Source: Oceanospirillaceae bacterium
GTDB taxonomy: Bacteria; Pseudomonadota; Gammaproteobacteria; Pseudomonadales; Balneatricaceae
Direction: 5' to 3'
Length of the DNA stretch: 44,476 nucleotides
NCBI GenBank assembly: GCA_013215445.1
Contig: JABSRA010000038.1
Coordinates: forward strand, 1-44,476
In this document: positions 37,431 through 44,476 of the stretch, one piece after another
How the letters are laid out: each line of letters begins with the position of its first letter
Numbering within the stretch: position 1 is the first letter of the stretch
Notes under the pieces: generated by a model
What the model saw: the letters and a program-made list of their open reading frames with translations, nothing else
Database searches by the model: none
Told to the model about the DNA's origin: nothing
Translations under genes and position numbers: made by a program

Positions 37431-40363
37431 TGCTCTCCCTCGTACAACTAATCAGTATCAGCTCAATCTACCTGCTGTTAATATTTGGAGTCGCTTATCT
37501 CGCCGAGAAAGAGGTAATCCCCCGGCGTGTTGCACATCACCCAGCCGTCTATGTTTTATCATTTGGTGTCTACGCCAGCATCTGGACCTTTTTTGGCTCC
37601 TTCAATTTAATCCATCAATCGGGCATGGTTTTCCTCGCCTCTTATTTGGGGGCGACCGCTGCTTTTATATTGGCACCTGTGGTACTTATCCCAATTTTCA
37701 ATATAACCAACCGACATCAGTTGAGTTCTCTCGCCGACCTATTTGCCTTTAGGTTTCGCAGCGGAACTGTCGGGACCTTAACCTCGCTGCTGCTGCTATT
37801 TGCCAGCTTACCTTTGCTTTCCATCCAAATCCAAGCGGTGAGTGACTCCGTAGATTTACTTTATCAACAGAGTGAAAGTTCCAGCCCAGCGATTATATTC
37901 TGCGCTGCAATCACCGTATTCGCCATTATATTTGGCACTAAAAAACCATCGTTACGGGCGCGTAATAGCGGCCTAGTCACCGCAATTGCCGCCAGCTCAG
38001 TCATTAAACTCACGCTGTTCGTCGGCTTCGCTATTTATGTTTTCTTTGAAGTTTTAGGTGGCCCCAGTAGCAGCTCACAGTGGATCAATGAATCCTCATA
38101 CGCCTCACAATTATTGAAAAAAGAGCCTGATACGGACAGCTGGCGAACCTTGTTACTGGCCTTTTTCGCCTCCGTGATCGTTATGCCTCATATGTTCCAC
38201 CTGTTATTTAACGAAAATCAATCCACCAACAATCTACGCACTGCCGCATGGGGCATGCCTCTCTATTTATTAATTCTGGCTGGTGCAGTCCCCATCATTA
38301 CCTGGGCGGGCATCAAACTTGCCATCTCTGGCGAACCTTCGTTCACCATGTTCTACATTAGCCAGAGTTTAGATTCGCCCTGGTTGACCAGCGCGACCTT
38401 TATCGGTGCACTCGCAGCCGCCAGCGGGGTCATGATAGTCTCAGTGCTCTCCCTGGCCTCGATGTTACAGAATCATATTATTTTGCCGCTCATTTCCATT
38501 CCAAACAACGCCCATTTTTACAACTGGTTACTCTGGGTCAGGCGCGCGCTGATTGTGCTGGTGGTGGTGGGAAGTTATTCGTTTCACCAAAACTATGGCG
38601 ATGAGATACAGCTACAGTGGATAGGATTGAGTGCCATTACCGCGTTCTTACAATTCATACCCGGCTTAATGGTTACCCTTTTTTGGTCTGGCGCCAACAA
38701 GAAAGGTTTTATCAGTGGCTTGTGTGTAGGTATTTTCACCTGGTTCATTACCACTTTCTACCCTATGGTTTTTTCCCCCGCCAACCTATTGAGCGAATTG
38801 AACGACGAACAGTCCTACTGGCAGTTTACCGCCATACTCTCGCTGATGTTAAATGTGGCCGTGATGATTGTAGTCTCTTTACTGTCCGAGACCACTGATG
38901 AAGAGTTTCAAGCCGCAGAGTCGTGCCTTTACAATACTTTAGATCGACCTTCGAGTTTATATTTATCGGCTTTCAGCAGTGACGATATCATAAAGATCCT
39001 CAGTGCCAAACTTGGAGAACCTGCGGCACAGCGCGAGTTACAGCGTGCGCTCGCGACACTATCACTCAACAAAGGTCAATTAAAACCCTTTGACCTACTG
39101 CGCCTTAGAACCTTATTGGAACACAATTTATCCGCGCTAATTGGACCGGTAAAAGCCGCTTCACTCATAGAACCGCTCTCTCCTACGGATGGCGCGATCA
39201 ACTTCAGCACACCGAACAAATTGATGCTTGAGGATCAACTGGAAAATTATCAAGAACGGCTCAGCGGCCTCGCCTCAGAACTTAACAATTTGCGGCGCCA
39301 CCATAGAAACACCTTGCAGAAATTACCGCTAGGCGTCTGTACCGTTGACAAACAAAATCAAGTGATTTTCTGGAACATACAGATGGAATTACTGACCCAA
39401 CACAGCTATGGAGATGCACTGGGTAAATCTCTGCAAGACTTACCTGAACCTTGGGGCGCCATCCTAGAAAAATTTGCTCACTCTGAGAGCAACCATACCA
39501 CCGATTTAAGCTTTGAAGTCAATGGCCAAAAACACTGGTTCAACTTGCATAAAAATCAAATTGGTGAGGGTGATGACTATGCATTAGTTATTTTACTAGA
39601 AGACATTAGCGAGCAGAGAGCACTTGAGGAACAACTTGCTCACACCGCCAGGCTTGCCTCTATCGGCCATTTTTCTGCGGGTGTCGCGCATGAAATAGGC
39701 AATCCTGTGACGGGTATCGCATGCCTTGCGCAGAATCTCAGCTTTGAAACGACAGACCCTATCATCTTGCAAACGGGACAGGAGATACTGACGCAAACCA
39801 AGCGCATCAGTCGTATTGTAAATTCCCTGATGCGCTTTGCACATTCAGGTAAGCACAATGATGAAATTGAGCACTTTACCGTCGATTTACAACTAATTAT
39901 AGATGAGGCGATTCATTTAGTTGCTTTAGAGGCCAGGGGCAAGCAACAAATATTTTTCTGTGACATCCCTGAGAACACACTACTCATGGGCAATTCACAA
40001 CAATTAATACAAGTGTTTATTAATATTTTAAATAATGCTTGCGATGCATCCCCAGATAAAGGCAAAATCAGCATCACTTGTGAAACACACTCGGAAATAA
40101 TAACGCTAAAAATAACCGATGAAGGCACTGGTATCGAACAGCAGCTTATTGACAAACTATTTGAACCTTTTTTCACCACCAAAGATCCTGGAAAAGGAAC
40201 GGGTTTAGGTTTGCCTCTAGTGCATAACATATTAACTGAACATTATGGTAGTATTGAAATCATCAGCCCAGCCAATAAAAATCAAAAGAACGGCACACAG
40301 GTGGTAATCACCTTACCCGGGCTCCCGAGTACTTTACCCGTCAGTACTCATAACGGAGATTAG
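37430..40363 (+). CDS. cbrA: CbrA-type sensor histidine kinase with transporter-like domain
   Basis: A 977-residue hybrid of transporter and kinase. Residues 1-about 500 form a multi-pass sodium/solute symporter-like (SSS) domain (e.g. WTFFGSFNLIHQSG, PHMFHLLFNENQ). A linker (STAC-like) follows, then a PAS domain (about 635-740, LPLGVCTVDKQNQVIFWN), HisKA with phospho-acceptor His754 in SAGVAHEIGNP, and HATPase_c with NILNNACDAS, DEGTGIE and KGTGLGLPL. The layout matches CbrA of Pseudomonas, which with CbrB governs carbon/nitrogen use, including histidine uptake. The GTG start overlaps the cbrX-like stop by one base. Confidence 0.92.
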   Translation: MLSLVQLISISSIYLLLIFGVAYLAEKEVIPRRVAHHPAVYVLSFGVYASIWTFFGSFNLIHQSGMVFLASYLGATAAFILAPVVLIPIFNITNRHQLSSLADLFAFRFRSGTVGTLTSLLLLFASLPLLSIQIQAVSDSVDLLYQQSESSSPAIIFCAAITVFAIIFGTKKPSLRARNSGLVTAIAASSVIKLTLFVGFAIYVFFEVLGGPSSSSQWINESSYASQLLKKEPDTDSWRTLLLAFFASVIVMPHMFHLLFNENQSTNNLRTAAWGMPLYLLILAGAVPIITWAGIKLAISGEPSFTMFYISQSLDSPWLTSATFIGALAAASGVMIVSVLSLASMLQNHIILPLISIPNNAHFYNWLLWVRRALIVLVVVGSYSFHQNYGDEIQLQWIGLSAITAFLQFIPGLMVTLFWSGANKKGFISGLCVGIFTWFITTFYPMVFSPANLLSELNDEQSYWQFTAILSLMLNVAVMIVVSLLSETTDEEFQAAESCLYNTLDRPSSLYLSAFSSDDIIKILSAKLGEPAAQRELQRALATLSLNKGQLKPFDLLRLRTLLEHNLSALIGPVKAASLIEPLSPTDGAINFSTPNKLMLEDQLENYQERLSGLASELNNLRRHHRNTLQKLPLGVCTVDKQNQVIFWNIQMELLTQHSYGDALGKSLQDLPEPWGAILEKFAHSESNHTTDLSFEVNGQKHWFNLHKNQIGEGDDYALVILLEDISEQRALEEQLAHTARLASIGHFSAGVAHEIGNPVTGIACLAQNLSFETTDPIILQTGQEILTQTKRISRIVNSLMRFAHSGKHNDEIEHFTVDLQLIIDEAIHLVALEARGKQQIFFCDIPENTLLMGNSQQLIQVFINILNNACDASPDKGKISITCETHSEIITLKITDEGTGIEQQLIDKLFEPFFTTKDPGKGTGLGLPLVHNILTEHYGSIEIISPANKNQKNGTQVVITLPGLPSTLPVSTHNGD

Positions 40364-40371
40364 GTAGAAAA

Positions 40372-41778
40372 ATGAGTCGTATTTTGATTGTCGAAGATGA
40401 GCAAGTTATCCGCTTTGCATTAAAGCGTTTCTTACTGAACAGTAAATTCACGGTCGATGACTGTGGGTCTGTCGATGAAGCTCTGAATTTATTCACCTTG
40501 ACCGATTACCAACTAATCATTAGTGACTTGCGCCTACCTGGCGCACCCGGTACCGATTTGATTAGTAGAGCCAAAGGCACACCGGTATTAATTATGACCA
40601 GTTATGCCAGTTTAAAATCTGCGGTTGAAGTAATGAAAATGGGGGCGACAGATTATATCGCCAAGCCATTTGACCATGATGAAATGTTAAGCACCATCAA
40701 GCAAATCATTAAAAACCACCAAACGGCCACTCCGGTTATTGCTGCAGCAAGCAAAAAAACAGCCACACTCGACAAAACCACTCCAATAAAAAATACTTTT
40801 ATTGGCAAGAGCCAGGTAATGCGCGATTTATATAAACGCATTGACAAAGTATCCAGAACCGATGCCACCGTTTTAATCCTCGGCGAATCAGGCACCGGCA
40901 AAGAACTAGCAGCACGCTCAATACACGAAAAAAGCACCCGCCACAACGCCCCAATGATCTCAGTTAACTGTGCGGCGATTCCCGATAATTTAATAGAATC
41001 AGAACTTTTTGGCCATGAAAAAGGTGCCTTCACCGGTGCCACTAGCCAAAAAACTGGTTTGATTGAAGCGGCACACGGTGGCACCCTCTTCCTCGATGAA
41101 ATAGGAGAACTACCGCTTGACTCGCAAGCGCGATTACTAAGATTTTTACAGGAGGGAGAAATTCGCCGGGTGGGCTCGGTTCACCATCAAAAGGTAGATG
41201 TTCGGTTAGTGGCAGCCACTCATCGTAATTTAAAGAAACTTTCCCAAACAGGTCAATTCAGGGAAGATTTGTATTATAGATTATACGTAATGGATATCTG
41301 CATGCCACCGCTTCGAGAGCGCCGTGAAGATATACTATCGCTGGCAAACACCTTCCTAGAGCGCGCTTGCCGGCGCTTGAAATGTGAACCAGCTACCTTT
41401 ACCGAAGGTGCCATCAAGACCCTTAATTATTATAGCTGGCCAGGCAATGTCAGAGAGCTAGAGAACGCCATTGAAAGATCAGTGATCCTCTGTGAAACTG
41501 AGCTAATCACTACTGATTTATTAGGCCTAGATACTGACAATAACAACCTCAACGACGCCGTTATTAATTACATTGAACGCACCATCAAACCGGTACAAAA
41601 AGAGGCGAGCAAACAAAGCGGCGGCGGTCTATCCCTCAATGACTATTTCCAACGCTTCGTCTTAGACCATCAGCATAATTTAAATGAAACCGAATTGGCA
41701 AAACGCCTGGGGGTCAGTCGTAAATGCCTATGGGAGAGACGCCAAAAACTCGGAATCCCAAGAAAAGCCAAAGCTTAG
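40372..41778 (+). CDS. cbrB: CbrB-type sigma54-dependent response regulator
   Basis: A 468-residue NtrC-family activator. The receiver domain (1-about 120) has phospho-acceptor Asp52 in IISDLRLPG and the Thr/Lys switch residues in IMTSY and YIAKPF. The AAA+ domain has Walker A GESGTGKE (171-178), the sigma54-contacting GAFTGA (218-223) and GGTLFLDEIGELP Walker B. A Fis-type helix-turn-helix closes the protein (NETELAKRLGVSRKCLWERRQKLG). It starts eight bases after cbrA, and a sigma54 promoter with likely binding sites follows it. Confidence 0.93.
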   Translation: MSRILIVEDEQVIRFALKRFLLNSKFTVDDCGSVDEALNLFTLTDYQLIISDLRLPGAPGTDLISRAKGTPVLIMTSYASLKSAVEVMKMGATDYIAKPFDHDEMLSTIKQIIKNHQTATPVIAAASKKTATLDKTTPIKNTFIGKSQVMRDLYKRIDKVSRTDATVLILGESGTGKELAARSIHEKSTRHNAPMISVNCAAIPDNLIESELFGHEKGAFTGATSQKTGLIEAAHGGTLFLDEIGELPLDSQARLLRFLQEGEIRRVGSVHHQKVDVRLVAATHRNLKKLSQTGQFREDLYYRLYVMDICMPPLRERREDILSLANTFLERACRRLKCEPATFTEGAIKTLNYYSWPGNVRELENAIERSVILCETELITTDLLGLDTDNNNLNDAVINYIERTIKPVQKEASKQSGGGLSLNDYFQRFVLDHQHNLNETELAKRLGVSRKCLWERRQKLGIPRKAKA

Positions 41779-41840
41779 AAGTCATCTAGCTGATTATCTA
41801 TTTAAAAATAATTCACCCACACCTTCCCCAACAAAACCTC

Positions 41841-41866
41841 AGCCCGTACGACAACTGGCACGGGCT
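41841..41866 (+). other. Stem-loop downstream of cbrB
   Basis: AGCCCGT and ACGGGCT form a seven-pair stem with a 12-nt loop 60 bp after the cbrB stop. No T run follows, so termination may be Rho-dependent or the stem may define the 3' end by processing. Confidence 0.4.
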
Positions 41867-41911
41867 GCCAATGTCTAGCCTCCCCTGATAACAACACACG
41901 GGGTAAGCGCT

Positions 41912-41982
41912 CGTTACAAAGTGTTACCCTCTGCATGGTTCGCTACCAAAAGTAACAGATGATTTGTCCCTTTTGGTAACAC
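41912..41982 (+). promoter_or_regulatory. Cluster of GTTAC/GTAAC repeats, likely CbrB enhancer
   Basis: CGTTAC (41912), GTGTTACC (41921-41928), GTAACA (41952-41957) and GGTAACAC (41975-41982) lie within 71 bp; the second and fourth are perfect inverted repeats. They sit about 70-140 bp upstream of the sigma54 promoter, the usual range for enhancer binding. CbrB sites in Pseudomonas are described as TGTTAC/GTAACA-type repeats, from memory. Confidence 0.65.
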
Positions 41983-42052
41983 TGGGCCAACAAAGAAAGA
42001 AACGAAACTACAACAAACCATTTAACTCTATATATTCAATATGTTACATAAT

Positions 42053-42069
42053 TTGGCACCAATATTGCT
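42053..42069 (+). promoter_or_regulatory. Sigma54 (-24/-12) promoter of the crcZ-like RNA
   Basis: TTGGCACCAATATTGCT has the invariant GG and GC dinucleotides separated by ten bases and matches YTGGCAC-N5-TTGCW. It lies between cbrB, a sigma54 activator gene, and pcnB, with no ORF immediately downstream. Transcription should begin near 42080. Confidence 0.82.
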
Positions 42070-42079
42070 TTAGTTTAAG

Positions 42080-42530
42080 GTATAAACAAGATGTTAAATA
42101 ATAACAATAAAAGCAGTTACGTCACTCAGCCATAATAAAAATAATTTCTCGCTGAACATGAACGATGCCTACAACAAAAATAACAGGGCACTTCTCAACC
42201 TATATGATTCACCGCAAGGCTATCATTAGCGATGAATCTATATAGCACTGGATAGATAGACGGTTTCTCCCATTAACCTAGCAATGTGACCCTATCAGGC
42301 TATTTCAATGTACTTGAGAGCCACACAAAGCTGTCGACAAAACTCAGAAGTTAACTATGTCGTTCGCTTACTTACCTTCAAATCTCACTCAGATCAGCGC
42401 AAAACACCCACAGACAACCGCAACACTACTTTTTCTTATTACCATCAATCAATCAATCCCGACAACTTGTTAGTTCGGATATTTCATGCCATGCGTGGTG
42501 ATAGTGCCGCTAGTTGTTTTTACAAGATTT
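42080..42530 (+). ncRNA. Candidate CrcZ-like Hfq/Crc-titrating small RNA
   Basis: The stretch downstream of the sigma54 promoter has (AAY)n-type tracts: a perfect AATAATAACAATAA at 42097-42110, ATAATAAAAATAAT at 42132-42145 and AACAAAAATAAC at 42173-42184; more A-rich segments follow near 42586. Such tracts bind the distal face of Hfq with Crc. In Pseudomonas crcZ lies exactly here, between cbrB and pcnB, driven by CbrB and sigma54. The start is inferred from the promoter; I found no clear terminator, so the 3' end is a guess (a weak stem before GTTGTTTTT lies near 42525). Its absence of coding signal supports an RNA gene. Confidence 0.6.
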
Positions 42531-42732
42531 TATTCGATTGGACGGCTTATTGATGTGTCCGCTTGATTGGGAAATAAAAGTCTGTAAAAACAAAGAACAA
42601 GTTAGAACACCAGCTATTGGGTAAAATATACGGATTAGAATAAGAACAGCAAAAATTCTCCTTATCCTCAGCACATATCAGTGTTATTATGCACAGTCAA
42701 AATCACCTTCATTTACCTTACATAGAATTAAA

Positions 42733-44476
42733 ATGCCTAGTTTTTTTAACAAAATTAAACAAAAATTATTTTCCAAGCCTAACAAAGCCACCAAGGCCAC
42801 CACTAGCCCTGAACCAAGGTCGGGCCGAAAACGCTCGGTTAGGCCGTCGCCAGAAAACCTCTCGAGAGAAAATCCGCATATGGATACTCTGAGAGCTAAA
42901 GAAATCAATGCGACTATTATCCCCGAGAGCAGCCATCAAATAAATTTTCGTAATATTGATAATAATGCGATTAAAATAGTGCGGGACCTACAGCGTGCTA
43001 GTTACGAGTCCTACCTAGTAGGTGGCTGTGTCCGAGATCTGCTATTAAACAAGCGGCCCAAGGATTTTGATGTCACTACCGGGGCACACCCTGAGCAGGC
43101 TCATAAAGTTTTTAATCGCTCAAGACTGATTGGTAGGCGGTTTAAACTACTGCATGTCCGCTTTGGCCGCGAGCTAATAGAAGTGGCTACTTTTAGAGCC
43201 TCACATGACAATAACAGCACTGAAAACCAAGCCAAACAAGCTGATTCAGGCATGATTTTACGCGATAATGTTTACGGCACTATTGATCAAGATGCAATGC
43301 GTCGCGACTTCACCATCAACGCAATGTACTATGATGTAAACAGTCGCAGTATCTATGATTTCACGGATGGCTACAAAGACATTTCACTGCGCTTGATACG
43401 CATGATAGGTGATCCCAGCGAGCGTTACAGAGAAGATCCTGTGCGTATGCTACGCGCTATTCGCTTTGCCGCAAAGCTCGATTTCAGCATCGAACCACGC
43501 ACTGCTGAACCCATCAAAGAACTCGCCCCGCTATTATTTGATATAGCACCTGCACGACTTTTTGATGAAGTTTTAAAATTGCTTCAATCGGGTCACGGTG
43601 TCGACTCATTAAGACTGTTACGAGAATACAAACTTCTTGAAACCATACTGCCGCAGACCAGCCGAGCCCTCAATGAGAACTTGGAAAATGCGCAAGTACT
43701 GATTAATAACGCCCTTATAAACACCGATAAACGCATCAAGCAACGCAAAAGTGTCAGCCCAGGCTTCTTGTTTGCCGTGCTACTTTGGCCATCAGTCCAA
43801 GATCAGCTACAGAGAGCGCAATCAAAGAAACGTGCCCCACCGTTAAGTGCTCTGCATGAAGCCTCATCTCAGGTGATCAGCGAACAAGTTAAACGCACCT
43901 CCATACCTAAACGGTTTTCAACCAATATTCGGGAAATTTGGGAGCTGCAATTACGCTTAAGCCATAGACCCGCTTTAAAAGCTGAACAATTATTAGAGCA
44001 CCCGCGTTTCAGAGCCGCTTATGATTTATTAGTGCTAAGGGAAAAAAGCGGTGAAGATCTAAACGGCATTAGTGACTGGTGGACAGATTACCAGGCGGCA
44101 AATCCAGAGCAAAAAGAGACTTTGGTCAAAACGCTAAACGCCAACAGCAACAAATCATTAAAGAAAAAGAGGCCAGCCAAAACCTTTGAAAACAATGCTG
44201 CCTTTGAAAAATTTGATGTTGTTGAGCAGGTAAAACCTCAAACATCCTCCCGTAATAAGCGCCGCGAGAAACCAAAGGCACCGGCACTGGAGTCCAGCAC
44301 AGAAGCGCAACAACAAGCAACGACTGCAGCGCAGACCAGCAAGAAAGCACAACAGCAAGAACCTACTGCAGTGCAGACCAGCAGAGAAGCGCAACAACAA
44401 GCATCGACTGTAGAGCAGCCCAGCAGAGAAGCGCAGCAACAAGCATCGACTGTAGTGCAGACCAGCAGAGCAGCGC
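42733..44476 (+). CDS. pcnB: Poly(A) polymerase PcnB with long repetitive C-terminus (partial)
   Basis: PcnB adds poly(A) tails to RNA, marking it for decay. The frame opens at the ATG at 42733 (MPSFFNKIKQKLFSK) and runs past the window edge without a stop (581 codons; E. coli has about 465 residues). Nucleotidyltransferase motifs are YLVGGCVRDLLL and the catalytic KDFDVTT, then RFKLLHVRFG, DQDAMRRDFTINAMYYD and REDPVRMLRAIRFAAKLDF. A Lys-rich linker follows the core, then 14-residue repeats from 44293. pcnB after cbrB matches Pseudomonas order. Confidence 0.93.
   Translation, partial: MPSFFNKIKQKLFSKPNKATKATTSPEPRSGRKRSVRPSPENLSRENPHMDTLRAKEINATIIPESSHQINFRNIDNNAIKIVRDLQRASYESYLVGGCVRDLLLNKRPKDFDVTTGAHPEQAHKVFNRSRLIGRRFKLLHVRFGRELIEVATFRASHDNNSTENQAKQADSGMILRDNVYGTIDQDAMRRDFTINAMYYDVNSRSIYDFTDGYKDISLRLIRMIGDPSERYREDPVRMLRAIRFAAKLDFSIEPRTAEPIKELAPLLFDIAPARLFDEVLKLLQSGHGVDSLRLLREYKLLETILPQTSRALNENLENAQVLINNALINTDKRIKQRKSVSPGFLFAVLLWPSVQDQLQRAQSKKRAPPLSALHEASSQVISEQVKRTSIPKRFSTNIREIWELQLRLSHRPALKAEQLLEHPRFRAAYDLLVLREKSGEDLNGISDWWTDYQAANPEQKETLVKTLNANSNKSLKKKRPAKTFENNAAFEKFDVVEQVKPQTSSRNKRREKPKAPALESSTEAQQQATTAAQTSKKAQQQEPTAVQTSREAQQQASTVEQPSREAQQQASTVVQTSRAA
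44293..44476 (+). repeat. 42-bp in-frame tandem repeats in the pcnB 3' end
   Basis: Four complete 42-bp units (44293-44334, 44335-44376, 44377-44418, 44419-44460) and part of a fifth encode variants of a 14-residue repeat, best seen as SREAQQQASTVxQT. Units 3 and 4 are nearly identical in DNA, units 1 and 2 more diverged. The array is cut by the window edge. Confidence 0.9.

Noticed and set aside
40653..41084. 143-codon ORF antisense to cbrB
   Set aside because: It lies fully opposite the conserved receiver/AAA+ region of cbrB and shows no start signal or family match.
42308..42553. 81-codon plus-strand ORF in the cbrB-pcnB gap
   Set aside because: It has no ribosome-binding site, an atypical composition (Arg/Ser/Asn-rich, no fold signal) and lies within the likely crcZ-like RNA.
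44126..44442. Antisense ORFs across the pcnB 3' end
   Set aside because: They are mirror images of the 42-bp repeats in the sense frame, which carries a convincing PcnB continuation.
44293..44476. Regular repeats resembling a CRISPR array
   Set aside because: Units are contiguous without spacers, in frame and coding; they are protein repeats.

Overview
The window reads as a contiguous, ordinary-density chromosome segment of a gammaproteobacterium with moderate G+C. Gene content and order recall Pseudomonas and marine Cellvibrionales-type relatives: a queG / orn / rsgA / psd neighbourhood, a comF-linked biotin cluster, and a dksA-gluQ-cbrA-cbrB-pcnB block. No prophage, insertion sequence, CRISPR array, rRNA or tRNA gene was recognised. 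The taxonomic placement is an inference from protein families and synteny.

Layout: (1) 1-7.4 kb: a gene fragment of unknown function, queG (queuosine), orn (oligoribonuclease), rsgA (ribosome maturation GTPase), an HDOD-GAF protein, psd (phosphatidylethanolamine) and ygfZ. (2) 7.4-7.7 kb: a gene-free stretch packed with inverted repeats. (3) 7.7-11.5 kb: rluB, an H-NS-family gene with its terminator, a yciO-rnm overlapping pair, and yciB. (4) 11.5-12.7 kb: a long spacer, a secreted OmpA-domain protein and two terminators. (5) 12.7-22.2 kb: purine synthesis (purL, guaA, guaB) with mltF and tadA; beside tadA lies a decayed partial tandem duplicate of tadA. (6) 22.2-25.5 kb: xseA, fklB, a ybfF-type hydrolase and a small membrane protein. 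(7) 25.6-26.8 kb: a two-gene unit with a HEQTH metalloprotease-like protein and a small protein with a flagellar-rod-like N-terminus. (8) 27-34.7 kb: biotin genes bioBFHCD on the minus strand, facing comF-trmO-bioA on the plus strand. (9) 34.7-37.3 kb: a probable small RNA, sfsA, dksA and gluQ. (10) 37.3-44.5 kb: cbrX-like ORF, cbrA, cbrB, a 954-bp spacer and pcnB, which runs off the window.

The most interesting material is non-coding. The cbrB-pcnB spacer carries a near-perfect sigma54 promoter, upstream GTTAC/GTAAC repeats that look like CbrB enhancer sites, and downstream (AAY)n tracts. That is the architecture of the Crc/Hfq-titrating RNA CrcZ of Pseudomonas. The bioA-sfsA spacer holds six GGA motifs, one in a hexaloop very close to the CsrA SELEX consensus, followed by a strong terminator, which suggests an RsmY/RsmZ-like CsrA-sequestering RNA. 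If both are real, this window carries RNA effectors of two post-transcriptional global regulators (Hfq/Crc and CsrA). Other points of note are the tadA duplication fossil, an extended PcnB C-terminus built from 14-residue repeats, and the uncharacterised protease/small-protein pair.
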